Positions 23,217 through 34,672 of a DNA stretch of 64,000 bases are shown one piece after another; positions within the stretch are counted from its first letter, which is position 1, and every line of letters starts with the position of its first letter. The DNA is from Acanthosepion lycidas. Its lineage: Eukaryota > Mollusca > Cephalopoda > Sepiida > Sepiidae. The stretch covers positions 112,608,924 through 112,672,923 of the forward strand of contig OZ010571.1 in the NCBI GenBank assembly GCA_963932145.1, read 5' to 3'. A model generated the notes under the pieces. That model was not told where the DNA came from. It did no database searches and saw nothing but the letters and a program-made list of their open reading frames with translations. The position numbers and the translations under genes are program-made.

Positions 23217-23870
23217 GTGGGATGTATGCCCAGCAGTAAAAAGTGGCTCACAAATATTTTTATTTATTGCATAATCATTACTTTTTATTTATTCTTTTCA
23301 ATACGGTCATTCGTTTTGATCAATTCATACATAGCGCCCAGTTATTTTTTTTATTTGATTCAAAACATTATTTTTCATTTGTCATTTTTCTTTTCCTTTT
23401 ACTTGTTCCTTTTCTTTCTTCTTTATTTCTCGATCACATTTTCATCCTCCTATTTCTTTTTCATTCTCTTCCCCTCCTTTCTTATTCTACCTCCTCTTTT
23501 TTTATCTCACTGTTCTTTGATCCTATATTTTGGATGCTTATTTCTGCTTTTACATTATTTCTTCCTTCATATCGTATTTACTGTTGATACTGTAAAATTT
23601 TATTCACACATCTCTAATATTTATACTCCTGTTCATTTTTTACTCATTTGAATATGTTTAATGATGACTTTGTCTTCTTTACAGCTTTCTTTCTTATTTG
23701 GTAATTTTTTTTGCTTGCTTGTATACTATTCTTTTAAACATTATTTCCATCCTTCCATCCTCACTTCCATCCACCCATCCGTTTTCTCCCCTTCTATAAT
23801 TGATACTCTCTTTCTTATATTATTTATCTTTTGCTTTAATATATTTCAAATAGATTTAACTATTGCCAAT
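23217..23870 (+). repeat. T/C-rich low-complexity block
   Basis: Plus-strand pyrimidine-rich sequence resembling 15490-16900, with Phe/Leu/Ser-rich spurious frames. Confidence 0.65.
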
Positions 23871-23882
23871 GGGAATCATCAC

Positions 23883-23904
23883 ACGTGTGTGTGTGTGTGT
23901 GTGC
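23883..23904. repeat. (GT)n microsatellite
   Basis: About 11 GT units. Confidence 0.85.
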
Positions 23905-24233
23905 ATGTGATTATTAGCAAGACTTATATATGTATATATATGTCTTGTAGAACCAGTGGATTAAAAATAAACAAAAAAAACAAAAAAAAACAGCGACATT
24001 CAAGTGAAACTTGCATGCTTACAACGATCAATTATATATTTATATAGGATCTTACAACAAATAAACAGAAAAAGAATCTTGAAATATAAAATAAACCGAG
24101 AACTCAATGCTAAAATCGACAAAATTAAATATCATATAATAACGAAAAATCCGCTCCTCAGTGTTTTAATAACAATCATCCGACAGTGTTCCGCCTAATA
24201 ACTGCAATTGCATGTAACACGTAGTACTAGATT

Positions 24234-24234
<1 letters not shown>

Positions 24235-24291
<57 letters not shown>

Positions 24292-24292
24292 A
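24235..24292. repeat. (TA)n(TG)n microsatellite
   Basis: About 19 TA units followed by about 9 TG units. Confidence 0.95.
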
Positions 24293-24937
24293 CAGAGCAA
24301 ACTAGGTGTTTTAGAATAAACATTATTAGTTGGGTTATGGACACAAGAGAGCCTATCGTATGGTCACGAAACGGACGACGTACGTTAAAAAAATTAACAT
24401 ACTGATTTTTCATAGCTTTTCATCAAGATAATCAAAATGGTAGCAATCAAACGAAAATGAAAAGTTGAGTCCGTGGAACCAACCGTCAATCACAACTATT
24501 CGGCGATAATAAAGATCTGTTCGTAGTCCTGAGCGTGTATGTTTTTCATATCATTCTATCTTTTCATGTCTGTAGATCGACCTTTTCCTATCTATCATCT
24601 TATATCTAACCATTTTTTCATATATTTCTCAGCCTGGTATTCCAGATACTAATAAATTTCACATTTTGAAGACATTAATTCTTAAACCTTACCCCAAAAA
24701 TAATTCTTAATATGCAAAGTTTCTGTGCGAAAACCAATGCTATCTGTAGGTTTAACACCACGAACTCTTGCTGATCAGCTTCATTCGTTGGTTTTTAAAT
24801 CTATTCACTAAAGGTTAATCTATAAATATTTGATAGCATATATATATATATATATATATAAGCTGATCAAATGATCTCCCATTAAAGTTTTACGATTTCG
24901 TGATGCATGAAATAGGTCAATAACATGTCAGTTAAAC
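24293..24937. other. unassigned DNA with a short (TA)n tract
   Basis: A TA tract lies at 24838-24861. Nothing else is recognised. Confidence 0.45.
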
Positions 24938-24979
24938 GTGTGTGTGTGTATATGTATATATATATATATATATATATAA
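24938..24979. repeat. (TG)n(TA)n microsatellite
   Basis: A short TG run followed by TA units. It abuts a CTGATGATTTCGAAAG-like motif on the minus strand at 25005-25021. Confidence 0.85.
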
Positions 24980-25077
24980 TAAAAAACACGATCGCTTAAA
25001 AAAACTTTCGAAATCATCAGATTTTTAATCGCTATAAAAGTAAATAAAAATAGTAAATCTATTCAATGTAAAGAACG

Positions 25078-25950
25078 GATCCTAAAAACCATAAAGACAT
25101 CCAAACAACAACCCAATATATATTAACAAAAATGCTAACCATCTTAATATATTAAAACATATGGCTATATCTATAAAGAAAAGAATAGCAGCAAATTCTT
25201 GTAGCCTAACATATTCAAGGAAAATTAAAAACAACAAAAAAGATGAGTCATGCTTACGAAACAGCTGATATTCAAACTACAATGCAAAAACTAGAATAAT
25301 TCCGACTAAAACAACAGAAAAAATGTAATTTGGTTCACCCCCCCTGCAACAATAATATAAAAAAATAGGAAAATATTCTTTAAAATAAATTACAAACACT
25401 TCCGTACAAACAACAATTATCAAATATTATCAAGACAAATGCAATCAATATTAGTTACAGCTGCATGGATAATACGGAGAAAATAATAACTAAGCATAAA
25501 ACCAACAACAATAAGGTATAGCAAATTACTACAGCTAAATATAATTGCAGAAACAAAGAAAATTACCCACTTAACAGTAAATGCTTAAATAATAACATAA
25601 TATATAAAACCATCAGAAATAATAACCTTAACACAGACTACAAATAAAAATATGTGAAGAAAGATATAACCTAAATATGTCATTTGAATGAAAAAAATAA
25701 AAAACAATTCAACCCTACCGAAATACCAAGGGATACCAAAAGATTACAATATCCCCACCAAAATCTAATGGGAAATTATAAAATAGAAGTCCTCTGCAGT
25801 ATTACCAGCCAAAATTGTAAATTATGCTTAGAGCAATAATTAACAATAACTAGTTTTAAAAAACAAACTTTAAAAAAAGAAAACGAAAATAATGGATAAA
25901 TGTAGGAATATAAATAAGTATTTACTTTGCGATCCAAGCACTAATTAAAA
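25078..25950 (+). pseudogene. decayed Penelope-like element, 5'-truncated
   Basis: Penelope-like elements encode a reverse transcriptase followed by a GIY-YIG endonuclease. Only the end of the reverse transcriptase and the downstream parts remain. In order, across several frames: NNNPIYINKNANHLNI (about 25106-25153) and IKKRIAANS (about 25172-25198), matching the post-RT 'YIN..SNHP..I' and 'KRIS..S' landmarks; ISYSCMDNTEKIITKH at 25450, matching the highly typical VSYSCM segment; YNCRNKENYPLNSKCL and NNNIIYKT from 25540, the start of the GIY-YIG region; NCKLCLEQ near 25815; and KCRNINKYLLCDPST near 25905-25950, matching the C-terminal 'KCRH.NK.LL' motif. Stops and shifts interrupt every segment and the YIG itself is not readable, so it is inactive. 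The plus strand is very A-rich. Confidence 0.85.
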
Positions 25951-26300
25951 GTAAACAAATAAATATAAATAAAATAAATATTAACTTTAAATATATAAAC
26001 AATTAAGTAAATAAAAAATATAATAAAATTTTTAAAAGAATAAGCAAATAAAGACAACATTTAGGTTGATCTTAATTTATTAATAAACATTCAAACGAAT
26101 AAATAATGTACGAGTGTATACATGTACACACACACAAAGGCACCAAAAAATGAGCAAAACTAACATCCCATAGGTAATACCTCAATAAATAACATCAATG
26201 CAAAAACAAATAAATTTTTAACCATTAAATAAAAATAAAAAAAACAACAAATTATCTAATACTATCTAACAATACGTACCTCTGTGCTGCGTGAGTGCGT
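25951..26300 (+). other. A-rich stretch after the Penelope-like element
   Basis: Continues the same strong A bias with almost no open frames. It may be the 3' untranslated part of the element, but no defined end is seen. Confidence 0.4.
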
Positions 26301-26314
26301 ACATGCATTGGGAG

Positions 26315-26316
<2 letters not shown>

Positions 26317-26382
<66 letters not shown>

Positions 26383-26383
26383 T
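26317..26383. repeat. (TA)n(TG)n microsatellite
   Basis: About 21 TA units followed by about 12 TG units. Confidence 0.95.
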
Positions 26384-26922
26384 TGTAAAAATGATGTTTA
26401 AAAAATTAAATAACTTCATTTTTGCACTAGTTTATGACTGCCAAAGCACAGACTTAAGTGTACATTTACCCGTGTACGCATGCGTACACATAAGCGTATA
26501 ATTACTGACATATGCACATAAATTCTAACAATAATAAATAAATTTAATTATCAATCTAACCTCCGACATTTAATACTTATGATGTCAACAAATCTAATTA
26601 AAAAACGAAATAATAGCCTAGTGAACATAGATATTTACATATGTACATGTATGAATATATGTAGATGTCTACGTATATATAAGTATTTACTATTTAAGCA
26701 TTAATGGCATTAGTATCCTATATATATATTTAAAAAAAAAATATTTATTCCCTAAGCATTAATAACATTTATTTATATAAATACGTAAATAAACAAAATT
26801 TAACTTCCCTAGCAAAGAAGAAAAAAGCAAAATGGGCTTAAATAAAAATAAATAAATATCGCCAGATTAAGTCCAAACAATGTCAGCTACAGATGAAAAA
26901 AATAGAAAAATGGCTAAGGATG

Positions 26923-26964
<42 letters not shown>

Positions 26965-27478
26965 GGGCAGAATGATCACGACACATATCCGTGCAGAAGG
27001 GCGCTTAGATTTTTCGATTGCATAATTGCTGCGAATAAGAAATCGGAGAGTCGAATTTGTTAAATTGACGTACGCGTACATTGCCTTCGGAAGCTCTCTT
27101 CCCTTCCACCAGTTATCGGTAAATAGTAGGGCATTCTGAGATATAGAGCCTTCTTTTGTAACCACACTAGGTGAATAATATACTGATGAAAAACAGCATT
27201 AATACTGTTAGCAAAGATCAGAAGAGAGTATTAGAGGCGCCAGACTCCAACATCCAGTTAAGAAATGGAAAACTTCTAGTAAATACGCCTGATATTGTAG
27301 CTTTATCTGAGATGACATAACAGTGCAGACTTGCAGAACATAGTGCTAAGATATAGAGTGTGCAATGCAGAGTATATGCATCTGAGGACTATAAAGAATT
27401 CTCTTGTGCATATTGTTTATTCGTATAAGTTAATGAATACTTATACGTCGTTATCGATGGAATAATCCTTTCATTATA
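26384..27478. other. unassigned DNA with a poly(A) run
   Basis: A poly(A) run of about 30 bases lies at 26926-26956. To its right a more balanced stretch carries an 83-codon minus-strand frame (26914-27165) with content such as LLFTDNWWKGRELPKAM. I recognise no family. Confidence 0.35.
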
Positions 27479-27633
27479 CAGTGCAACCCGGATATAAGAG
27501 AGTTGTCTGGACCGGAGAAGAAGTCTCTTATATCCGGGTTTGGTCTATTTTATGTACATTAGCCCAGGCTCTAATTTAGGACCAGAGAAAATCTCTCTTA
27601 TATCCAGGTTTCTCTTATATCCGAGTTACACTG
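27479..27633. mobile_element. Tigger/pogo-like MITE
   Basis: Begins CAGTGCAACCCGGATATAAG and ends CTTATATCCGAGTTACACTG, flanked by TA on both sides. Terminal inverted repeats starting CAGTG with a TA target are typical of the pogo/Tigger branch of Tc1/mariner transposons. The TATAAGAGA block recurs in both orientations inside, giving nested hairpins. At 155 bp it is non-autonomous. Confidence 0.75.
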
Positions 27634-27962
27634 TATATAGGGGCGCAAAAGTACGGATACAGTAATGAAAACCAAAATATGTGCACAAAACTTCTTGCAT
27701 TGATTATGCAAACTTATCAATAACAAACATATCAATCACTAATTTTTCAAACTGTTTGCTCCAACGTTTACACAAGCCCCTTTCCCGGTAAAACATGTTT
27801 TCATTATTATTATTATTTATTAATAAATAAAAATTATTACAATTGTATTATATTATGTATAGTATATATTATGAAAATAAAAAGGATAAAAATGAATTAA
27901 ATGAATTTGAGTATTAAATTTATTCTAGAACAGTTGTCATAATAATACGTACATTTCAGTAA

Positions 27963-27963
<1 letters not shown>

Positions 27964-28026
<63 letters not shown>

Positions 28027-28042
28027 GGTGTTGTGTGTGTGT
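27964..28042. repeat. (TA)n(TG)n microsatellite
   Basis: About 30 TA units followed by a degenerate TG run. Confidence 0.95.
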
Positions 28043-28229
28043 ATGTATAAGCTATTTTTCATTCATAGAGGTTTTTCTTTTGACATCACATCAAGTTCTT
28101 TGTTAAACATTTTTCTTTTGCAATTCAGGCAATTTTTCTGGTTTCAAGCGAAAATGTGATCTGATTCGACATTAGATTTTTTATCGCCGAAAAGCACAGA
28201 CTTCGTACAGATAGTAGACACATAAAATA

Positions 28230-28241
28230 AACTCACACACA

Positions 28242-28298
<57 letters not shown>

Positions 28299-28299
28299 T
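28230..28299. repeat. (AC)n(TA)n(TG)n compound microsatellite
   Basis: CACACAC, then about 19 TA units, then about 9 TG units. The tract is self-complementary overall. Confidence 0.95.
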
Positions 28300-29100
28300 T
28301 GTAAAGAATGCTTTTTATTCGTATTCTTCATTAAATATCTCTTAAATTCATCTCTCTCAACGTAGCTGCCATTTTTTCTTTCTTTTTCTAAACTTTTACA
28401 ACAGTCAGCACATGAAATCCAAACTCTAACACTGTTATATCGGTTGCAAGAACGATTATTTTCGCAGCATTTTCTAAACATTGAAATACAAATCAATTTT
28501 TCAGCCTCCGTTCCTGTTTAATATGGATCACAGCATTGCACACGACAATCGTAAATTATATCGCCGCGGACACCTTTCACTTTTCTCCCTTTCCATTTGA
28601 CAGGTAATTATTGCAAACGCTTACTTACGGCCATTTCTGCCTTTCTGATCTGTAGACTAACTCATTTCAGGATGTTTTATTTGGTTTATGCAAAAACCTG
28701 TGTCCGATTATAATTAAAGTACGATGTTGAATCTTATTTCACTCTTTTTATTTTCTTATGTTTTCACACGAAAATAATTATTTTTCGTCCATGTTTTAAA
28801 ATATTTTAATCATATTTGCCTGAAATAGCCAGCTTTTTAATCTACATTCAGTACCCGCTGTCGTTGTATTTCGCTATATATTGATAATTGGTTTTATAAT
28901 TCACACTTTTAATTTTCGCATAACAGATTTTATCCAATTTATTTTCCGTGATTCAGATATTTCTTCATATATGTAGCCATTGAGTTAATTTGCATTTATA
29001 ATACGCTGAAAGTTTTAGTTGGATAAATGCTGTTAGAAATAATATTATTGAATATTTAGATAAAATACATGGTAGAAGACATTTATATAACATTTATTAC
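28300..29100. other. unassigned AT-rich DNA
   Basis: No gene or element end is recognised. Confidence 0.45.
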
Positions 29101-29110
29101 TCACACACAC

Positions 29111-29159
<49 letters not shown>
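29101..29159. repeat. (AC)n(TA)n microsatellite
   Basis: Short CA run and about 23 TA units. Confidence 0.95.
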
Positions 29160-29160
<1 letters not shown>

Positions 29161-29800
29161 ATTCAGAGAAACATAACTAATAGATGTATTAGTTATTTTT
29201 CTTCGAGAAATTTTAATGCTTTCAGAACTGTTGTATTTTTGTTGCAAGATATCAATCTCTTGCAGATAATTATCCAAAATATTGAATCTTTCATCAAAGA
29301 CATGATAGGTTTTGCTATTCGGTTTACTATGCTCAAATTTGTCGTTATAATCTCAATTTTCCAGTTCTTTCGTCTTCGATTGGCTTTCTTAAGACGTATT
29401 CTGTAATCTCGGAATTTTAAGAAAACGTTTTTTTTCAAACCGCAAGAGTATATTTTAATCTTTCTATTCCCAGGGTCTTGGACTTTTTCAACGTTTCAAG
29501 TATTTCATCATCTAATATTCACTAATCGCTTCTCCTTTATGCCGCTTTTGACTCATGTGACATTTCAACATCATGCACAAGGAAAAGTGTATGATTTGTA
29601 ATATTCAACCGACAATGATTAATATTTTACTGCTTTTTTTTGCGAGCTTCCGAAAAAGATTCATATTGGATTCAATATTTTGGATGAACTCTACACTTCC
29701 TTCTCTTCTGTACTTTTCGAACGCCGCAATCTTTATCAAGAACTGACTATTTCTAGTGTGCCAAAAAATGTTGTATTTGCTGTATCTTAGATACACACAC
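29160..29800. other. unassigned DNA
   Basis: On the minus strand two short frames (29193-29438 and 29605-29802) contain Lys/Arg-rich, non-repetitive peptide. I cannot assign them; they may belong to a decayed element. Confidence 0.3.
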
Positions 29801-29804
29801 ACAG

Positions 29805-29807
<3 letters not shown>

Positions 29808-29871
<64 letters not shown>
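29808..29871. repeat. (TA)n microsatellite
   Basis: About 31 TA units at the left border of the large palindrome. Confidence 0.95.
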
Positions 29872-29872
<1 letters not shown>

Positions 29873-29876
29873 GTGC

Positions 29877-30068
29877 TTGTGTGTGTAGTGAGAACGAAAA
29901 TATATATAAATTCTAACGTTCAGAGAATTAATTCAAAAGAGGGCTCAATACCAAGAGTAGAGCAATAATTATTTACAAAAACAATTACTCAATACAAACT
30001 TTTGTGGTGTGTAATTATTTTTGTCCGCATCTAAAAATCTATAATAAATAAAATATACACACACACGC

Positions 30069-30113
<45 letters not shown>

Positions 30114-30310
30114 GTCTGTTTATATTTTATTTATTATAGATTTGGTGTATATTTTGTTAATCATGGATTTTTACTTGCGGACAGAAACAATTACTCACTA
30201 CAAAGGTTTTTTATTGAATAATTGTTTTTGTAAATAATTATTGCTCTACTCTTGGTATTGAGCCCTCTTTTGAATTTATATATATTTTCGTTCTCACTAC
30301 ACACACACAC
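29877..30310. repeat. large inverted repeat centred on (TA)n
   Basis: The left arm (about 29877-30071) and right arm (about 30107-30310) are near-complements for roughly 190 bp. GTGTGTAGTGAGAACGAAAA at the left end faces its complement at the right end, and GGGCTCAATACCAAGAGTAG at 29942 faces its complement near 30253. A 35-bp TA tract forms the centre. The left arm has a short extra piece near 29912 and the right arm an extra piece near 30140. TA tracts also bound both outer ends. Confidence 0.85.
30072..30106. repeat. (TA)n microsatellite at palindrome centre
   Basis: About 17 TA units forming the centre of the inverted repeat. Confidence 0.9.
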
Positions 30311-30340
30311 GCATATATATATATATATATATTTATATAT

Positions 30341-31454
30341 ATTAATGAGAAAACATACAAATTATCATTCCTCAATTATTTCACGTAGACCAAAATGGTA
30401 AGAAGAAACTAATATACAAGCAGTGATATTCAATGACAACACTTAAATTTCAAAATATTTACTCTTATCAACGATTCATTTTTCTATCAATGAACAACAA
30501 AAAATAAATGGTCTTGACGGCATTGGTCTAACATACAGACATACACAAAACGCTTAAAACTATAGCCCACAGCATGTGTTCACATTCATTATTTACTCTC
30601 TGAAATCGATGAATATTAAATCATGCAAAATTCTACGTTGCAGAATTCACTCAAATAGGACATTTTATGTATATTTTCAAGTCAGGCCCCATTATGTTTG
30701 GCTGACGCGAAGATTCTACTCGATAAAAACTCTAAATATTTTTCTTACAGAAAATGCAACCCCACGTATCATTCAAGCAAGCAAAGCTGTTAGCTAACAT
30801 AATAATAATAAAGATAACATAATATAAATAGTGCAAATATTTACAATATCGCATCTCAGAAATACAGACATAAGAAAAATCTTATCTATAAAACAAAGGC
30901 AATTCAAGTTCAAGCAATTGGTATAATGTCCTAAATCAAGATAAGCCATAAATTTTATCAGGGGAACAGTAACACTATCGAAGTAATAGACTCAACCACC
31001 ATAAATTCTAATTTCATTTATTGCAATAACATCTGATTAATTCATACGCTAATCTTCGGCGAATATATGAATGTGTCAAATAATTCCGGATGCTAGTTTG
31101 AACGAGTTGTACACCCAGCCAATATCTAAAAAATAATATAATGTTCAGTCTTGATTGTAAGGAAAGACAAAACCGACATTAGAAAGTCTACTTGGTTTCA
31201 ATTGAAGATAGAGAAGACATTAATTCTCTCATGTGTTTAACACCTGCTTCAATGAAGTTAAAAACAATATATATAAAATTAAATGATAATAAATAAGGTA
31301 ATGATATCGTTTACAATAAAATATAAATCAAGGAATGGGACACAATAATATTTAGCAATTCATTTAAAATATTTGTAAAATTTAAAATCTACTAAACATA
31401 ACTGTCTCGTTTTCCACGGCTTAACACTCCTCTGCAATTTATTTTTTTTATAGT
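30341..31454. other. unassigned AT-rich DNA
   Basis: No gene or element is recognised. Confidence 0.45.
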
Positions 31455-31714
31455 TAATAATTGTTTAGTGATACAAGTCTTACTTAATGAACCTTGGACG
31501 GGGAGAGAAAAGGTGGATGCATACTTTTCCCAAGGGTATTTGTGCCTAAGTCAGTACAACATGACTAACGGGAATTGGATTCATAATTCCAAGCCATTTG
31601 ACACATTACACCACATGCCCATCGAAGCTTACAGCAGGTAGCATTCTCAAGCGGTCACACATTCATTTATTGATCAGGCTCGGCGTTGCTTAACTTCGGT
31701 GATTGTACGGGAAC
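31455..31714 (-). mobile_element. 5S rRNA-derived SINE, copy 1
   Basis: On the minus strand the head reads ATCACCGAAGTTAAGCAACG, then CGAGCCTGATCAATAAATG and GTGTGACCGCTTGAGAATGC, ending CTGCTGTAAGCTT. This follows the internal promoter part of animal 5S rRNA (about base 40 to the end) in order, with the region that binds TFIIIA retained. A second part follows with TGTGGTGTAATGTGTC and GAATCCAATTCCCG, possibly tRNA-derived, then a tail with TTCTCTCCCC and TATCACTAAA. The same tail occurs in the copy at 39690. Elements with 5S heads are known as SINE3 type. Confidence 0.75.
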
Positions 31715-31878
31715 AAGTGTTTCAACGTGATATGACCTACTAAGTATGAGATCAATTTTCAATAGGATAATATTTTTAATTATTAAAACACAAAGCAAAT
31801 ATTCATGAGTCGTTTTAGTTTTATTACCCTTTTTCTTTCTGTCCAGGGTAAGACGTTAAACTACGCCCAGCAGCAAAG

Positions 31879-32270
31879 CCTCTGATCAGGAGGTTTTGAG
31901 TAGCATGGAACCACCTCCTAATTGCTGGTGTTTCCAGGTCCACCTTGACCCGGGATGGTAGCAACTGTTAGGGTCCCAGCTATGGGAAAATAGTTAACTA
32001 TTACCAGCAATTATTTTATTGAAAAAATTATTACCAGCAATAAAGAAATATATTAGCAGAAACAGATTTTTGGCAAAATAAAATATTACTATTAGGTTGG
32101 TGCAAAAATAATGACGTAATAATATCGTTTTTTGACGTTAAAAATACGTCAAAAAACGACATTATTACGTCATTATTTTTGCACCAACCTTATATCAATA
32201 AAAAATTGTGTCGGCATTAAATAACCCATTGAAGTCGATATGCCGTAAAACAAAATAAACCAAGCCAACC
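31879..32270 (+). repeat. dispersed repeat, copy 2 (GGAACCACCTC family)
   Basis: Starts CCTCTGATCAGGAGGTTTTG and ends ATGCCGTAAAACAAAA like the copy at 2534-2930. It contains the same TTACCAGCAATAAA units. A mariner-type MITE is inserted at 32092-32192, so the repeat was already here when the MITE arrived. Confidence 0.75.
32092..32192. mobile_element. mariner-type palindromic MITE, copy 5 (nested)
   Basis: Ends TTAGGTTGGTGCAAAAATAA and TTATTTTTGCACCAACC with TA on each side. At 101 bp, the two halves around 32142 are almost perfect complements. It lies inside the dispersed repeat 31879-32270. Confidence 0.9.
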
Positions 32271-32275
32271 TTTTT

Positions 32276-32920
32276 TTTCTTTTGTTATGGTTAAATTGCG
32301 CTATATCCTAATTTTTAATGTGTCTTTATTGAAGCTTTCACTTGTATGGTTCGATCTATGAGTTACGATCTTCTATACACTTTTCTATTGCTTAAGCTAC
32401 CTGATCTAGACGAATATTAATTGCGAATGATGAAACATTTTCGTTATTTTGGTAAGGAACCAGTCGACTGGAATAATTTAATTAGTCTTTTTTGCTTTTC
32501 CATTCTGTGCTCTTATAAACAAATGAATGTCTTGAGATCAATTACAAAGTCATTAACTTTGAAGGATTTGATGGTGACTGGACTTCATTTATCTTATTCC
32601 GCGTCAGATTATTGTTTATAATTAAATGATTCGTTTCTCATTAAGAGAAATGAACAGCTTGTTCGTTTGCGTCTCCGATAAGAACGAGAGGTGTTTTGAA
32701 ATATAAGAAATATTTACATTTCCGACAAAGATAAGAGACATTAAATGCTTACGAAAGAACGTTATGTGGGCTTTAATCGGAAAAGCTTGACCAAAGTACA
32801 CAAAGTTATTATCAGAGATGGCAGGCGGAAAAATCAATTTTCATTTGCTTTCCCGTTGTCGATGTTTTGAAAATAGACAATTAACGCAGAGAAACCGTCT
32901 ACAGTTTCGAGACAGGTGAA
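32276..32920. other. unassigned DNA
   Basis: No recognisable gene or element end. Confidence 0.4.
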
Positions 32921-32924
32921 GTTT

Positions 32925-33050
32925 TGATTCTTATTTTTATATAGAGATATTACGGAATATATTATGCTAATATTGTTGCCTTTGCATTATTGTATAAGAT
33001 GTATTCTGTAGAGTAAGCTAAATTTAATCTTAAATTACTTGCATTATGGA
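32925..33050 (+). repeat. short diverged repeat, copy 1
   Basis: TATAGAGATATTACGG, ATATTATGCT and ATTCTGTAGAGTAAGC occur in the same order as at 34105-34220 (TTTAGAGATATTTTGTG, ATATTATGCT, ATTCTGTAGCGTAAGC). The family is unknown. Confidence 0.6.
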
Positions 33051-33104
33051 AAGGTGTTTTGTTGCGAGTATGTTACAATTGTTAAGAGAACAAAAAATGT
33101 GTAA

Positions 33105-33640
33105 GTGTGGATAGTTAAGCAATTTTCACTTCTAAATCTACATTAATTGCAAAATTTTGTTACACTCATTTTGATAATTCCTAAAGCTTATTTCATGTCA
33201 ATAACGCAGTAAACGTTTTCCAGGTGTGTCTTAATAAAACTGCGTTCAATAACACACAGCCGCACATGCTCATCTTGCAAAACGAAACACAATTTTGGGT
33301 ATCTTAGCGATTGTAAAATGCAATATCTGCAATTTAACTGCAGTGAAACCATTCCCGTTGTACAAACAGAAGATGATCATCTGTTTATCGAAGCTGGCTT
33401 TATTCCCATCGGGTGTCTAGTATGAATTAATATTTCCTGACAAAACAAAAGGTAGATATGATTACTTGACACGATTAAATATCGTTTCAAGAAAGAGATA
33501 TGTTAACACCAAGATTCGTTGCAGTTTGCAAAATTATAAAATAACTCTGTTTACATTTGCAGCTTCGAGCTATAAAGGAAATATTTCTTAAGCCGAACAT
33601 TGCAGGATATTTACTAAATTCTGGGATGGTTTCATTTTAT
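33105..33640 (+). repeat. diverged duplicated segment, copy 1
   Basis: Aligns over about 500 bp with 37555-38115. Shared words include TCTAAATCT, ACTGCGTTCAA, GTATCTTAG, TATGAATTAATATT, GATTACTTGACAC and CAAGAAAGAGATAT, in order. No protein is recognised. A LINE remnant (33635-34030) follows this copy but not the other one. Confidence 0.75.
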
Positions 33641-34030
33641 CGGTCCTGATCTGGTGGCTCAGCTTCAGTCATTTTCTCACTGCCGTAAGATTGCCTTCCT
33701 ATATCTTTTTTTATAAATAATTTCATGTTAATTGTTTTATGAACTCTTCGCCATGGCACTTAACTTTTTTGGCATCCAGATATCGTCAATTTACATATGA
33801 GCTAGCTTGTTACCTTCGTAAATTCTATGCTAACAGTTTTTTTTTTACTCACAATTCCGGCTTTTGGAACTTAAAGTGGGCTTCATGCTTTCAAGCCAAC
33901 TTTAGTCCGCAAAAATTTTAATGCAATGTCAATCGCCATCTGATTATTATTTTGTCTTCCACAGCAAGCAATCCCTTTTATCTTAGTGGCTTTACTGCTT
34001 TGGATGAGGTAGAACCGATTAAATAAGTCT
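33635..34030 (+). pseudogene. LINE reverse transcriptase C-terminal remnant
   Basis: GPDLVAQLQSFSHCRKIAFL is readable at the start and matches the usual 'L.PLSHRR.VA.L.LFY' segment. A later frame gives SRYRQFTYELACYLRKFYAN and NSGFWNLKWASCFQANFSP, matching the 'SF.PRT..LWN.LP' ending. The DNA aligns with 40965-41440, including GTGGCTTTACTGC near the 3' end. Stops and shifts make it dead. It sits exactly at a point where the duplicated segment copy at 37555 shows no insert. Confidence 0.75.
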
Positions 34031-34104
34031 ATAGACTGCTACCCATATAGACCAAATGCGCTGAACAATAGGTCTTCGATAAATTAAGATCGAGTTCAGA
34101 TTCA

Positions 34105-34220
34105 TAATTTTATTTAGAGATATTTTGTGAAATATTATGCTGTAATGTTTCTTTTATAATATTCTAGAATGTTTTATTCTGTAGCGTAAGCGAAGTTTAA
34201 GTATAGATTAGATATTCACC
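34105..34220 (+). repeat. short diverged repeat, copy 2
   Basis: See the matching blocks at 32925-33050. Together with that copy it brackets the segment that holds the duplicated sequence and the LINE remnant. Confidence 0.6.
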
Positions 34221-34670
34221 GTGTTATCAAATTGTAAATAATATCGCTGACGAAGCTACGAATAATGTTCTGAGGAATGTGGTGTGTTTGTTGGTGTTAA
34301 GTCAGAAAAATACAATATATTTGACAGTACTTATTTGACACATTCAGTCATTTGAATACTTTGCATAGAATTGTATCGATTTTCCGCCTTTTTTTTTTGT
34401 TTCGGGTAATCTGCATTCAGATACGGCACTCATTTTGTCTTGTTCTAACTTTGTTGGCAAATGCACCAGGAATGAAATGACTCCGAGTAAGTAGCAACTT
34501 TGTGAATCCTAGTGTAGTCAATTAGTTATTTTACTTCATATCATAAAAGAATGGTATCGTTGAAGAAATATTAATTAGTCAACTGATATCTGTTGACTTT
34601 TTTTTTATTAATAACTATTGATAGTACACGTTGTTTAGGGAGTACATTTGTTATTTCAATACCAACAAAA
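34221..34670. other. unassigned DNA
   Basis: Nothing recognised. Confidence 0.45.
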
Positions 34671-34672
34671 TA

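Noticed and set aside
29113-30340. CRISPR-like or satellite array
   Set aside because: The repeated units are microsatellites and inverted arms, without regular spacers. The context is eukaryotic.
31625-31714. Functional 5S rRNA gene
   Set aside because: Only the second part of 5S is present, with many changes, and a SINE-like body follows. It is a derived element.
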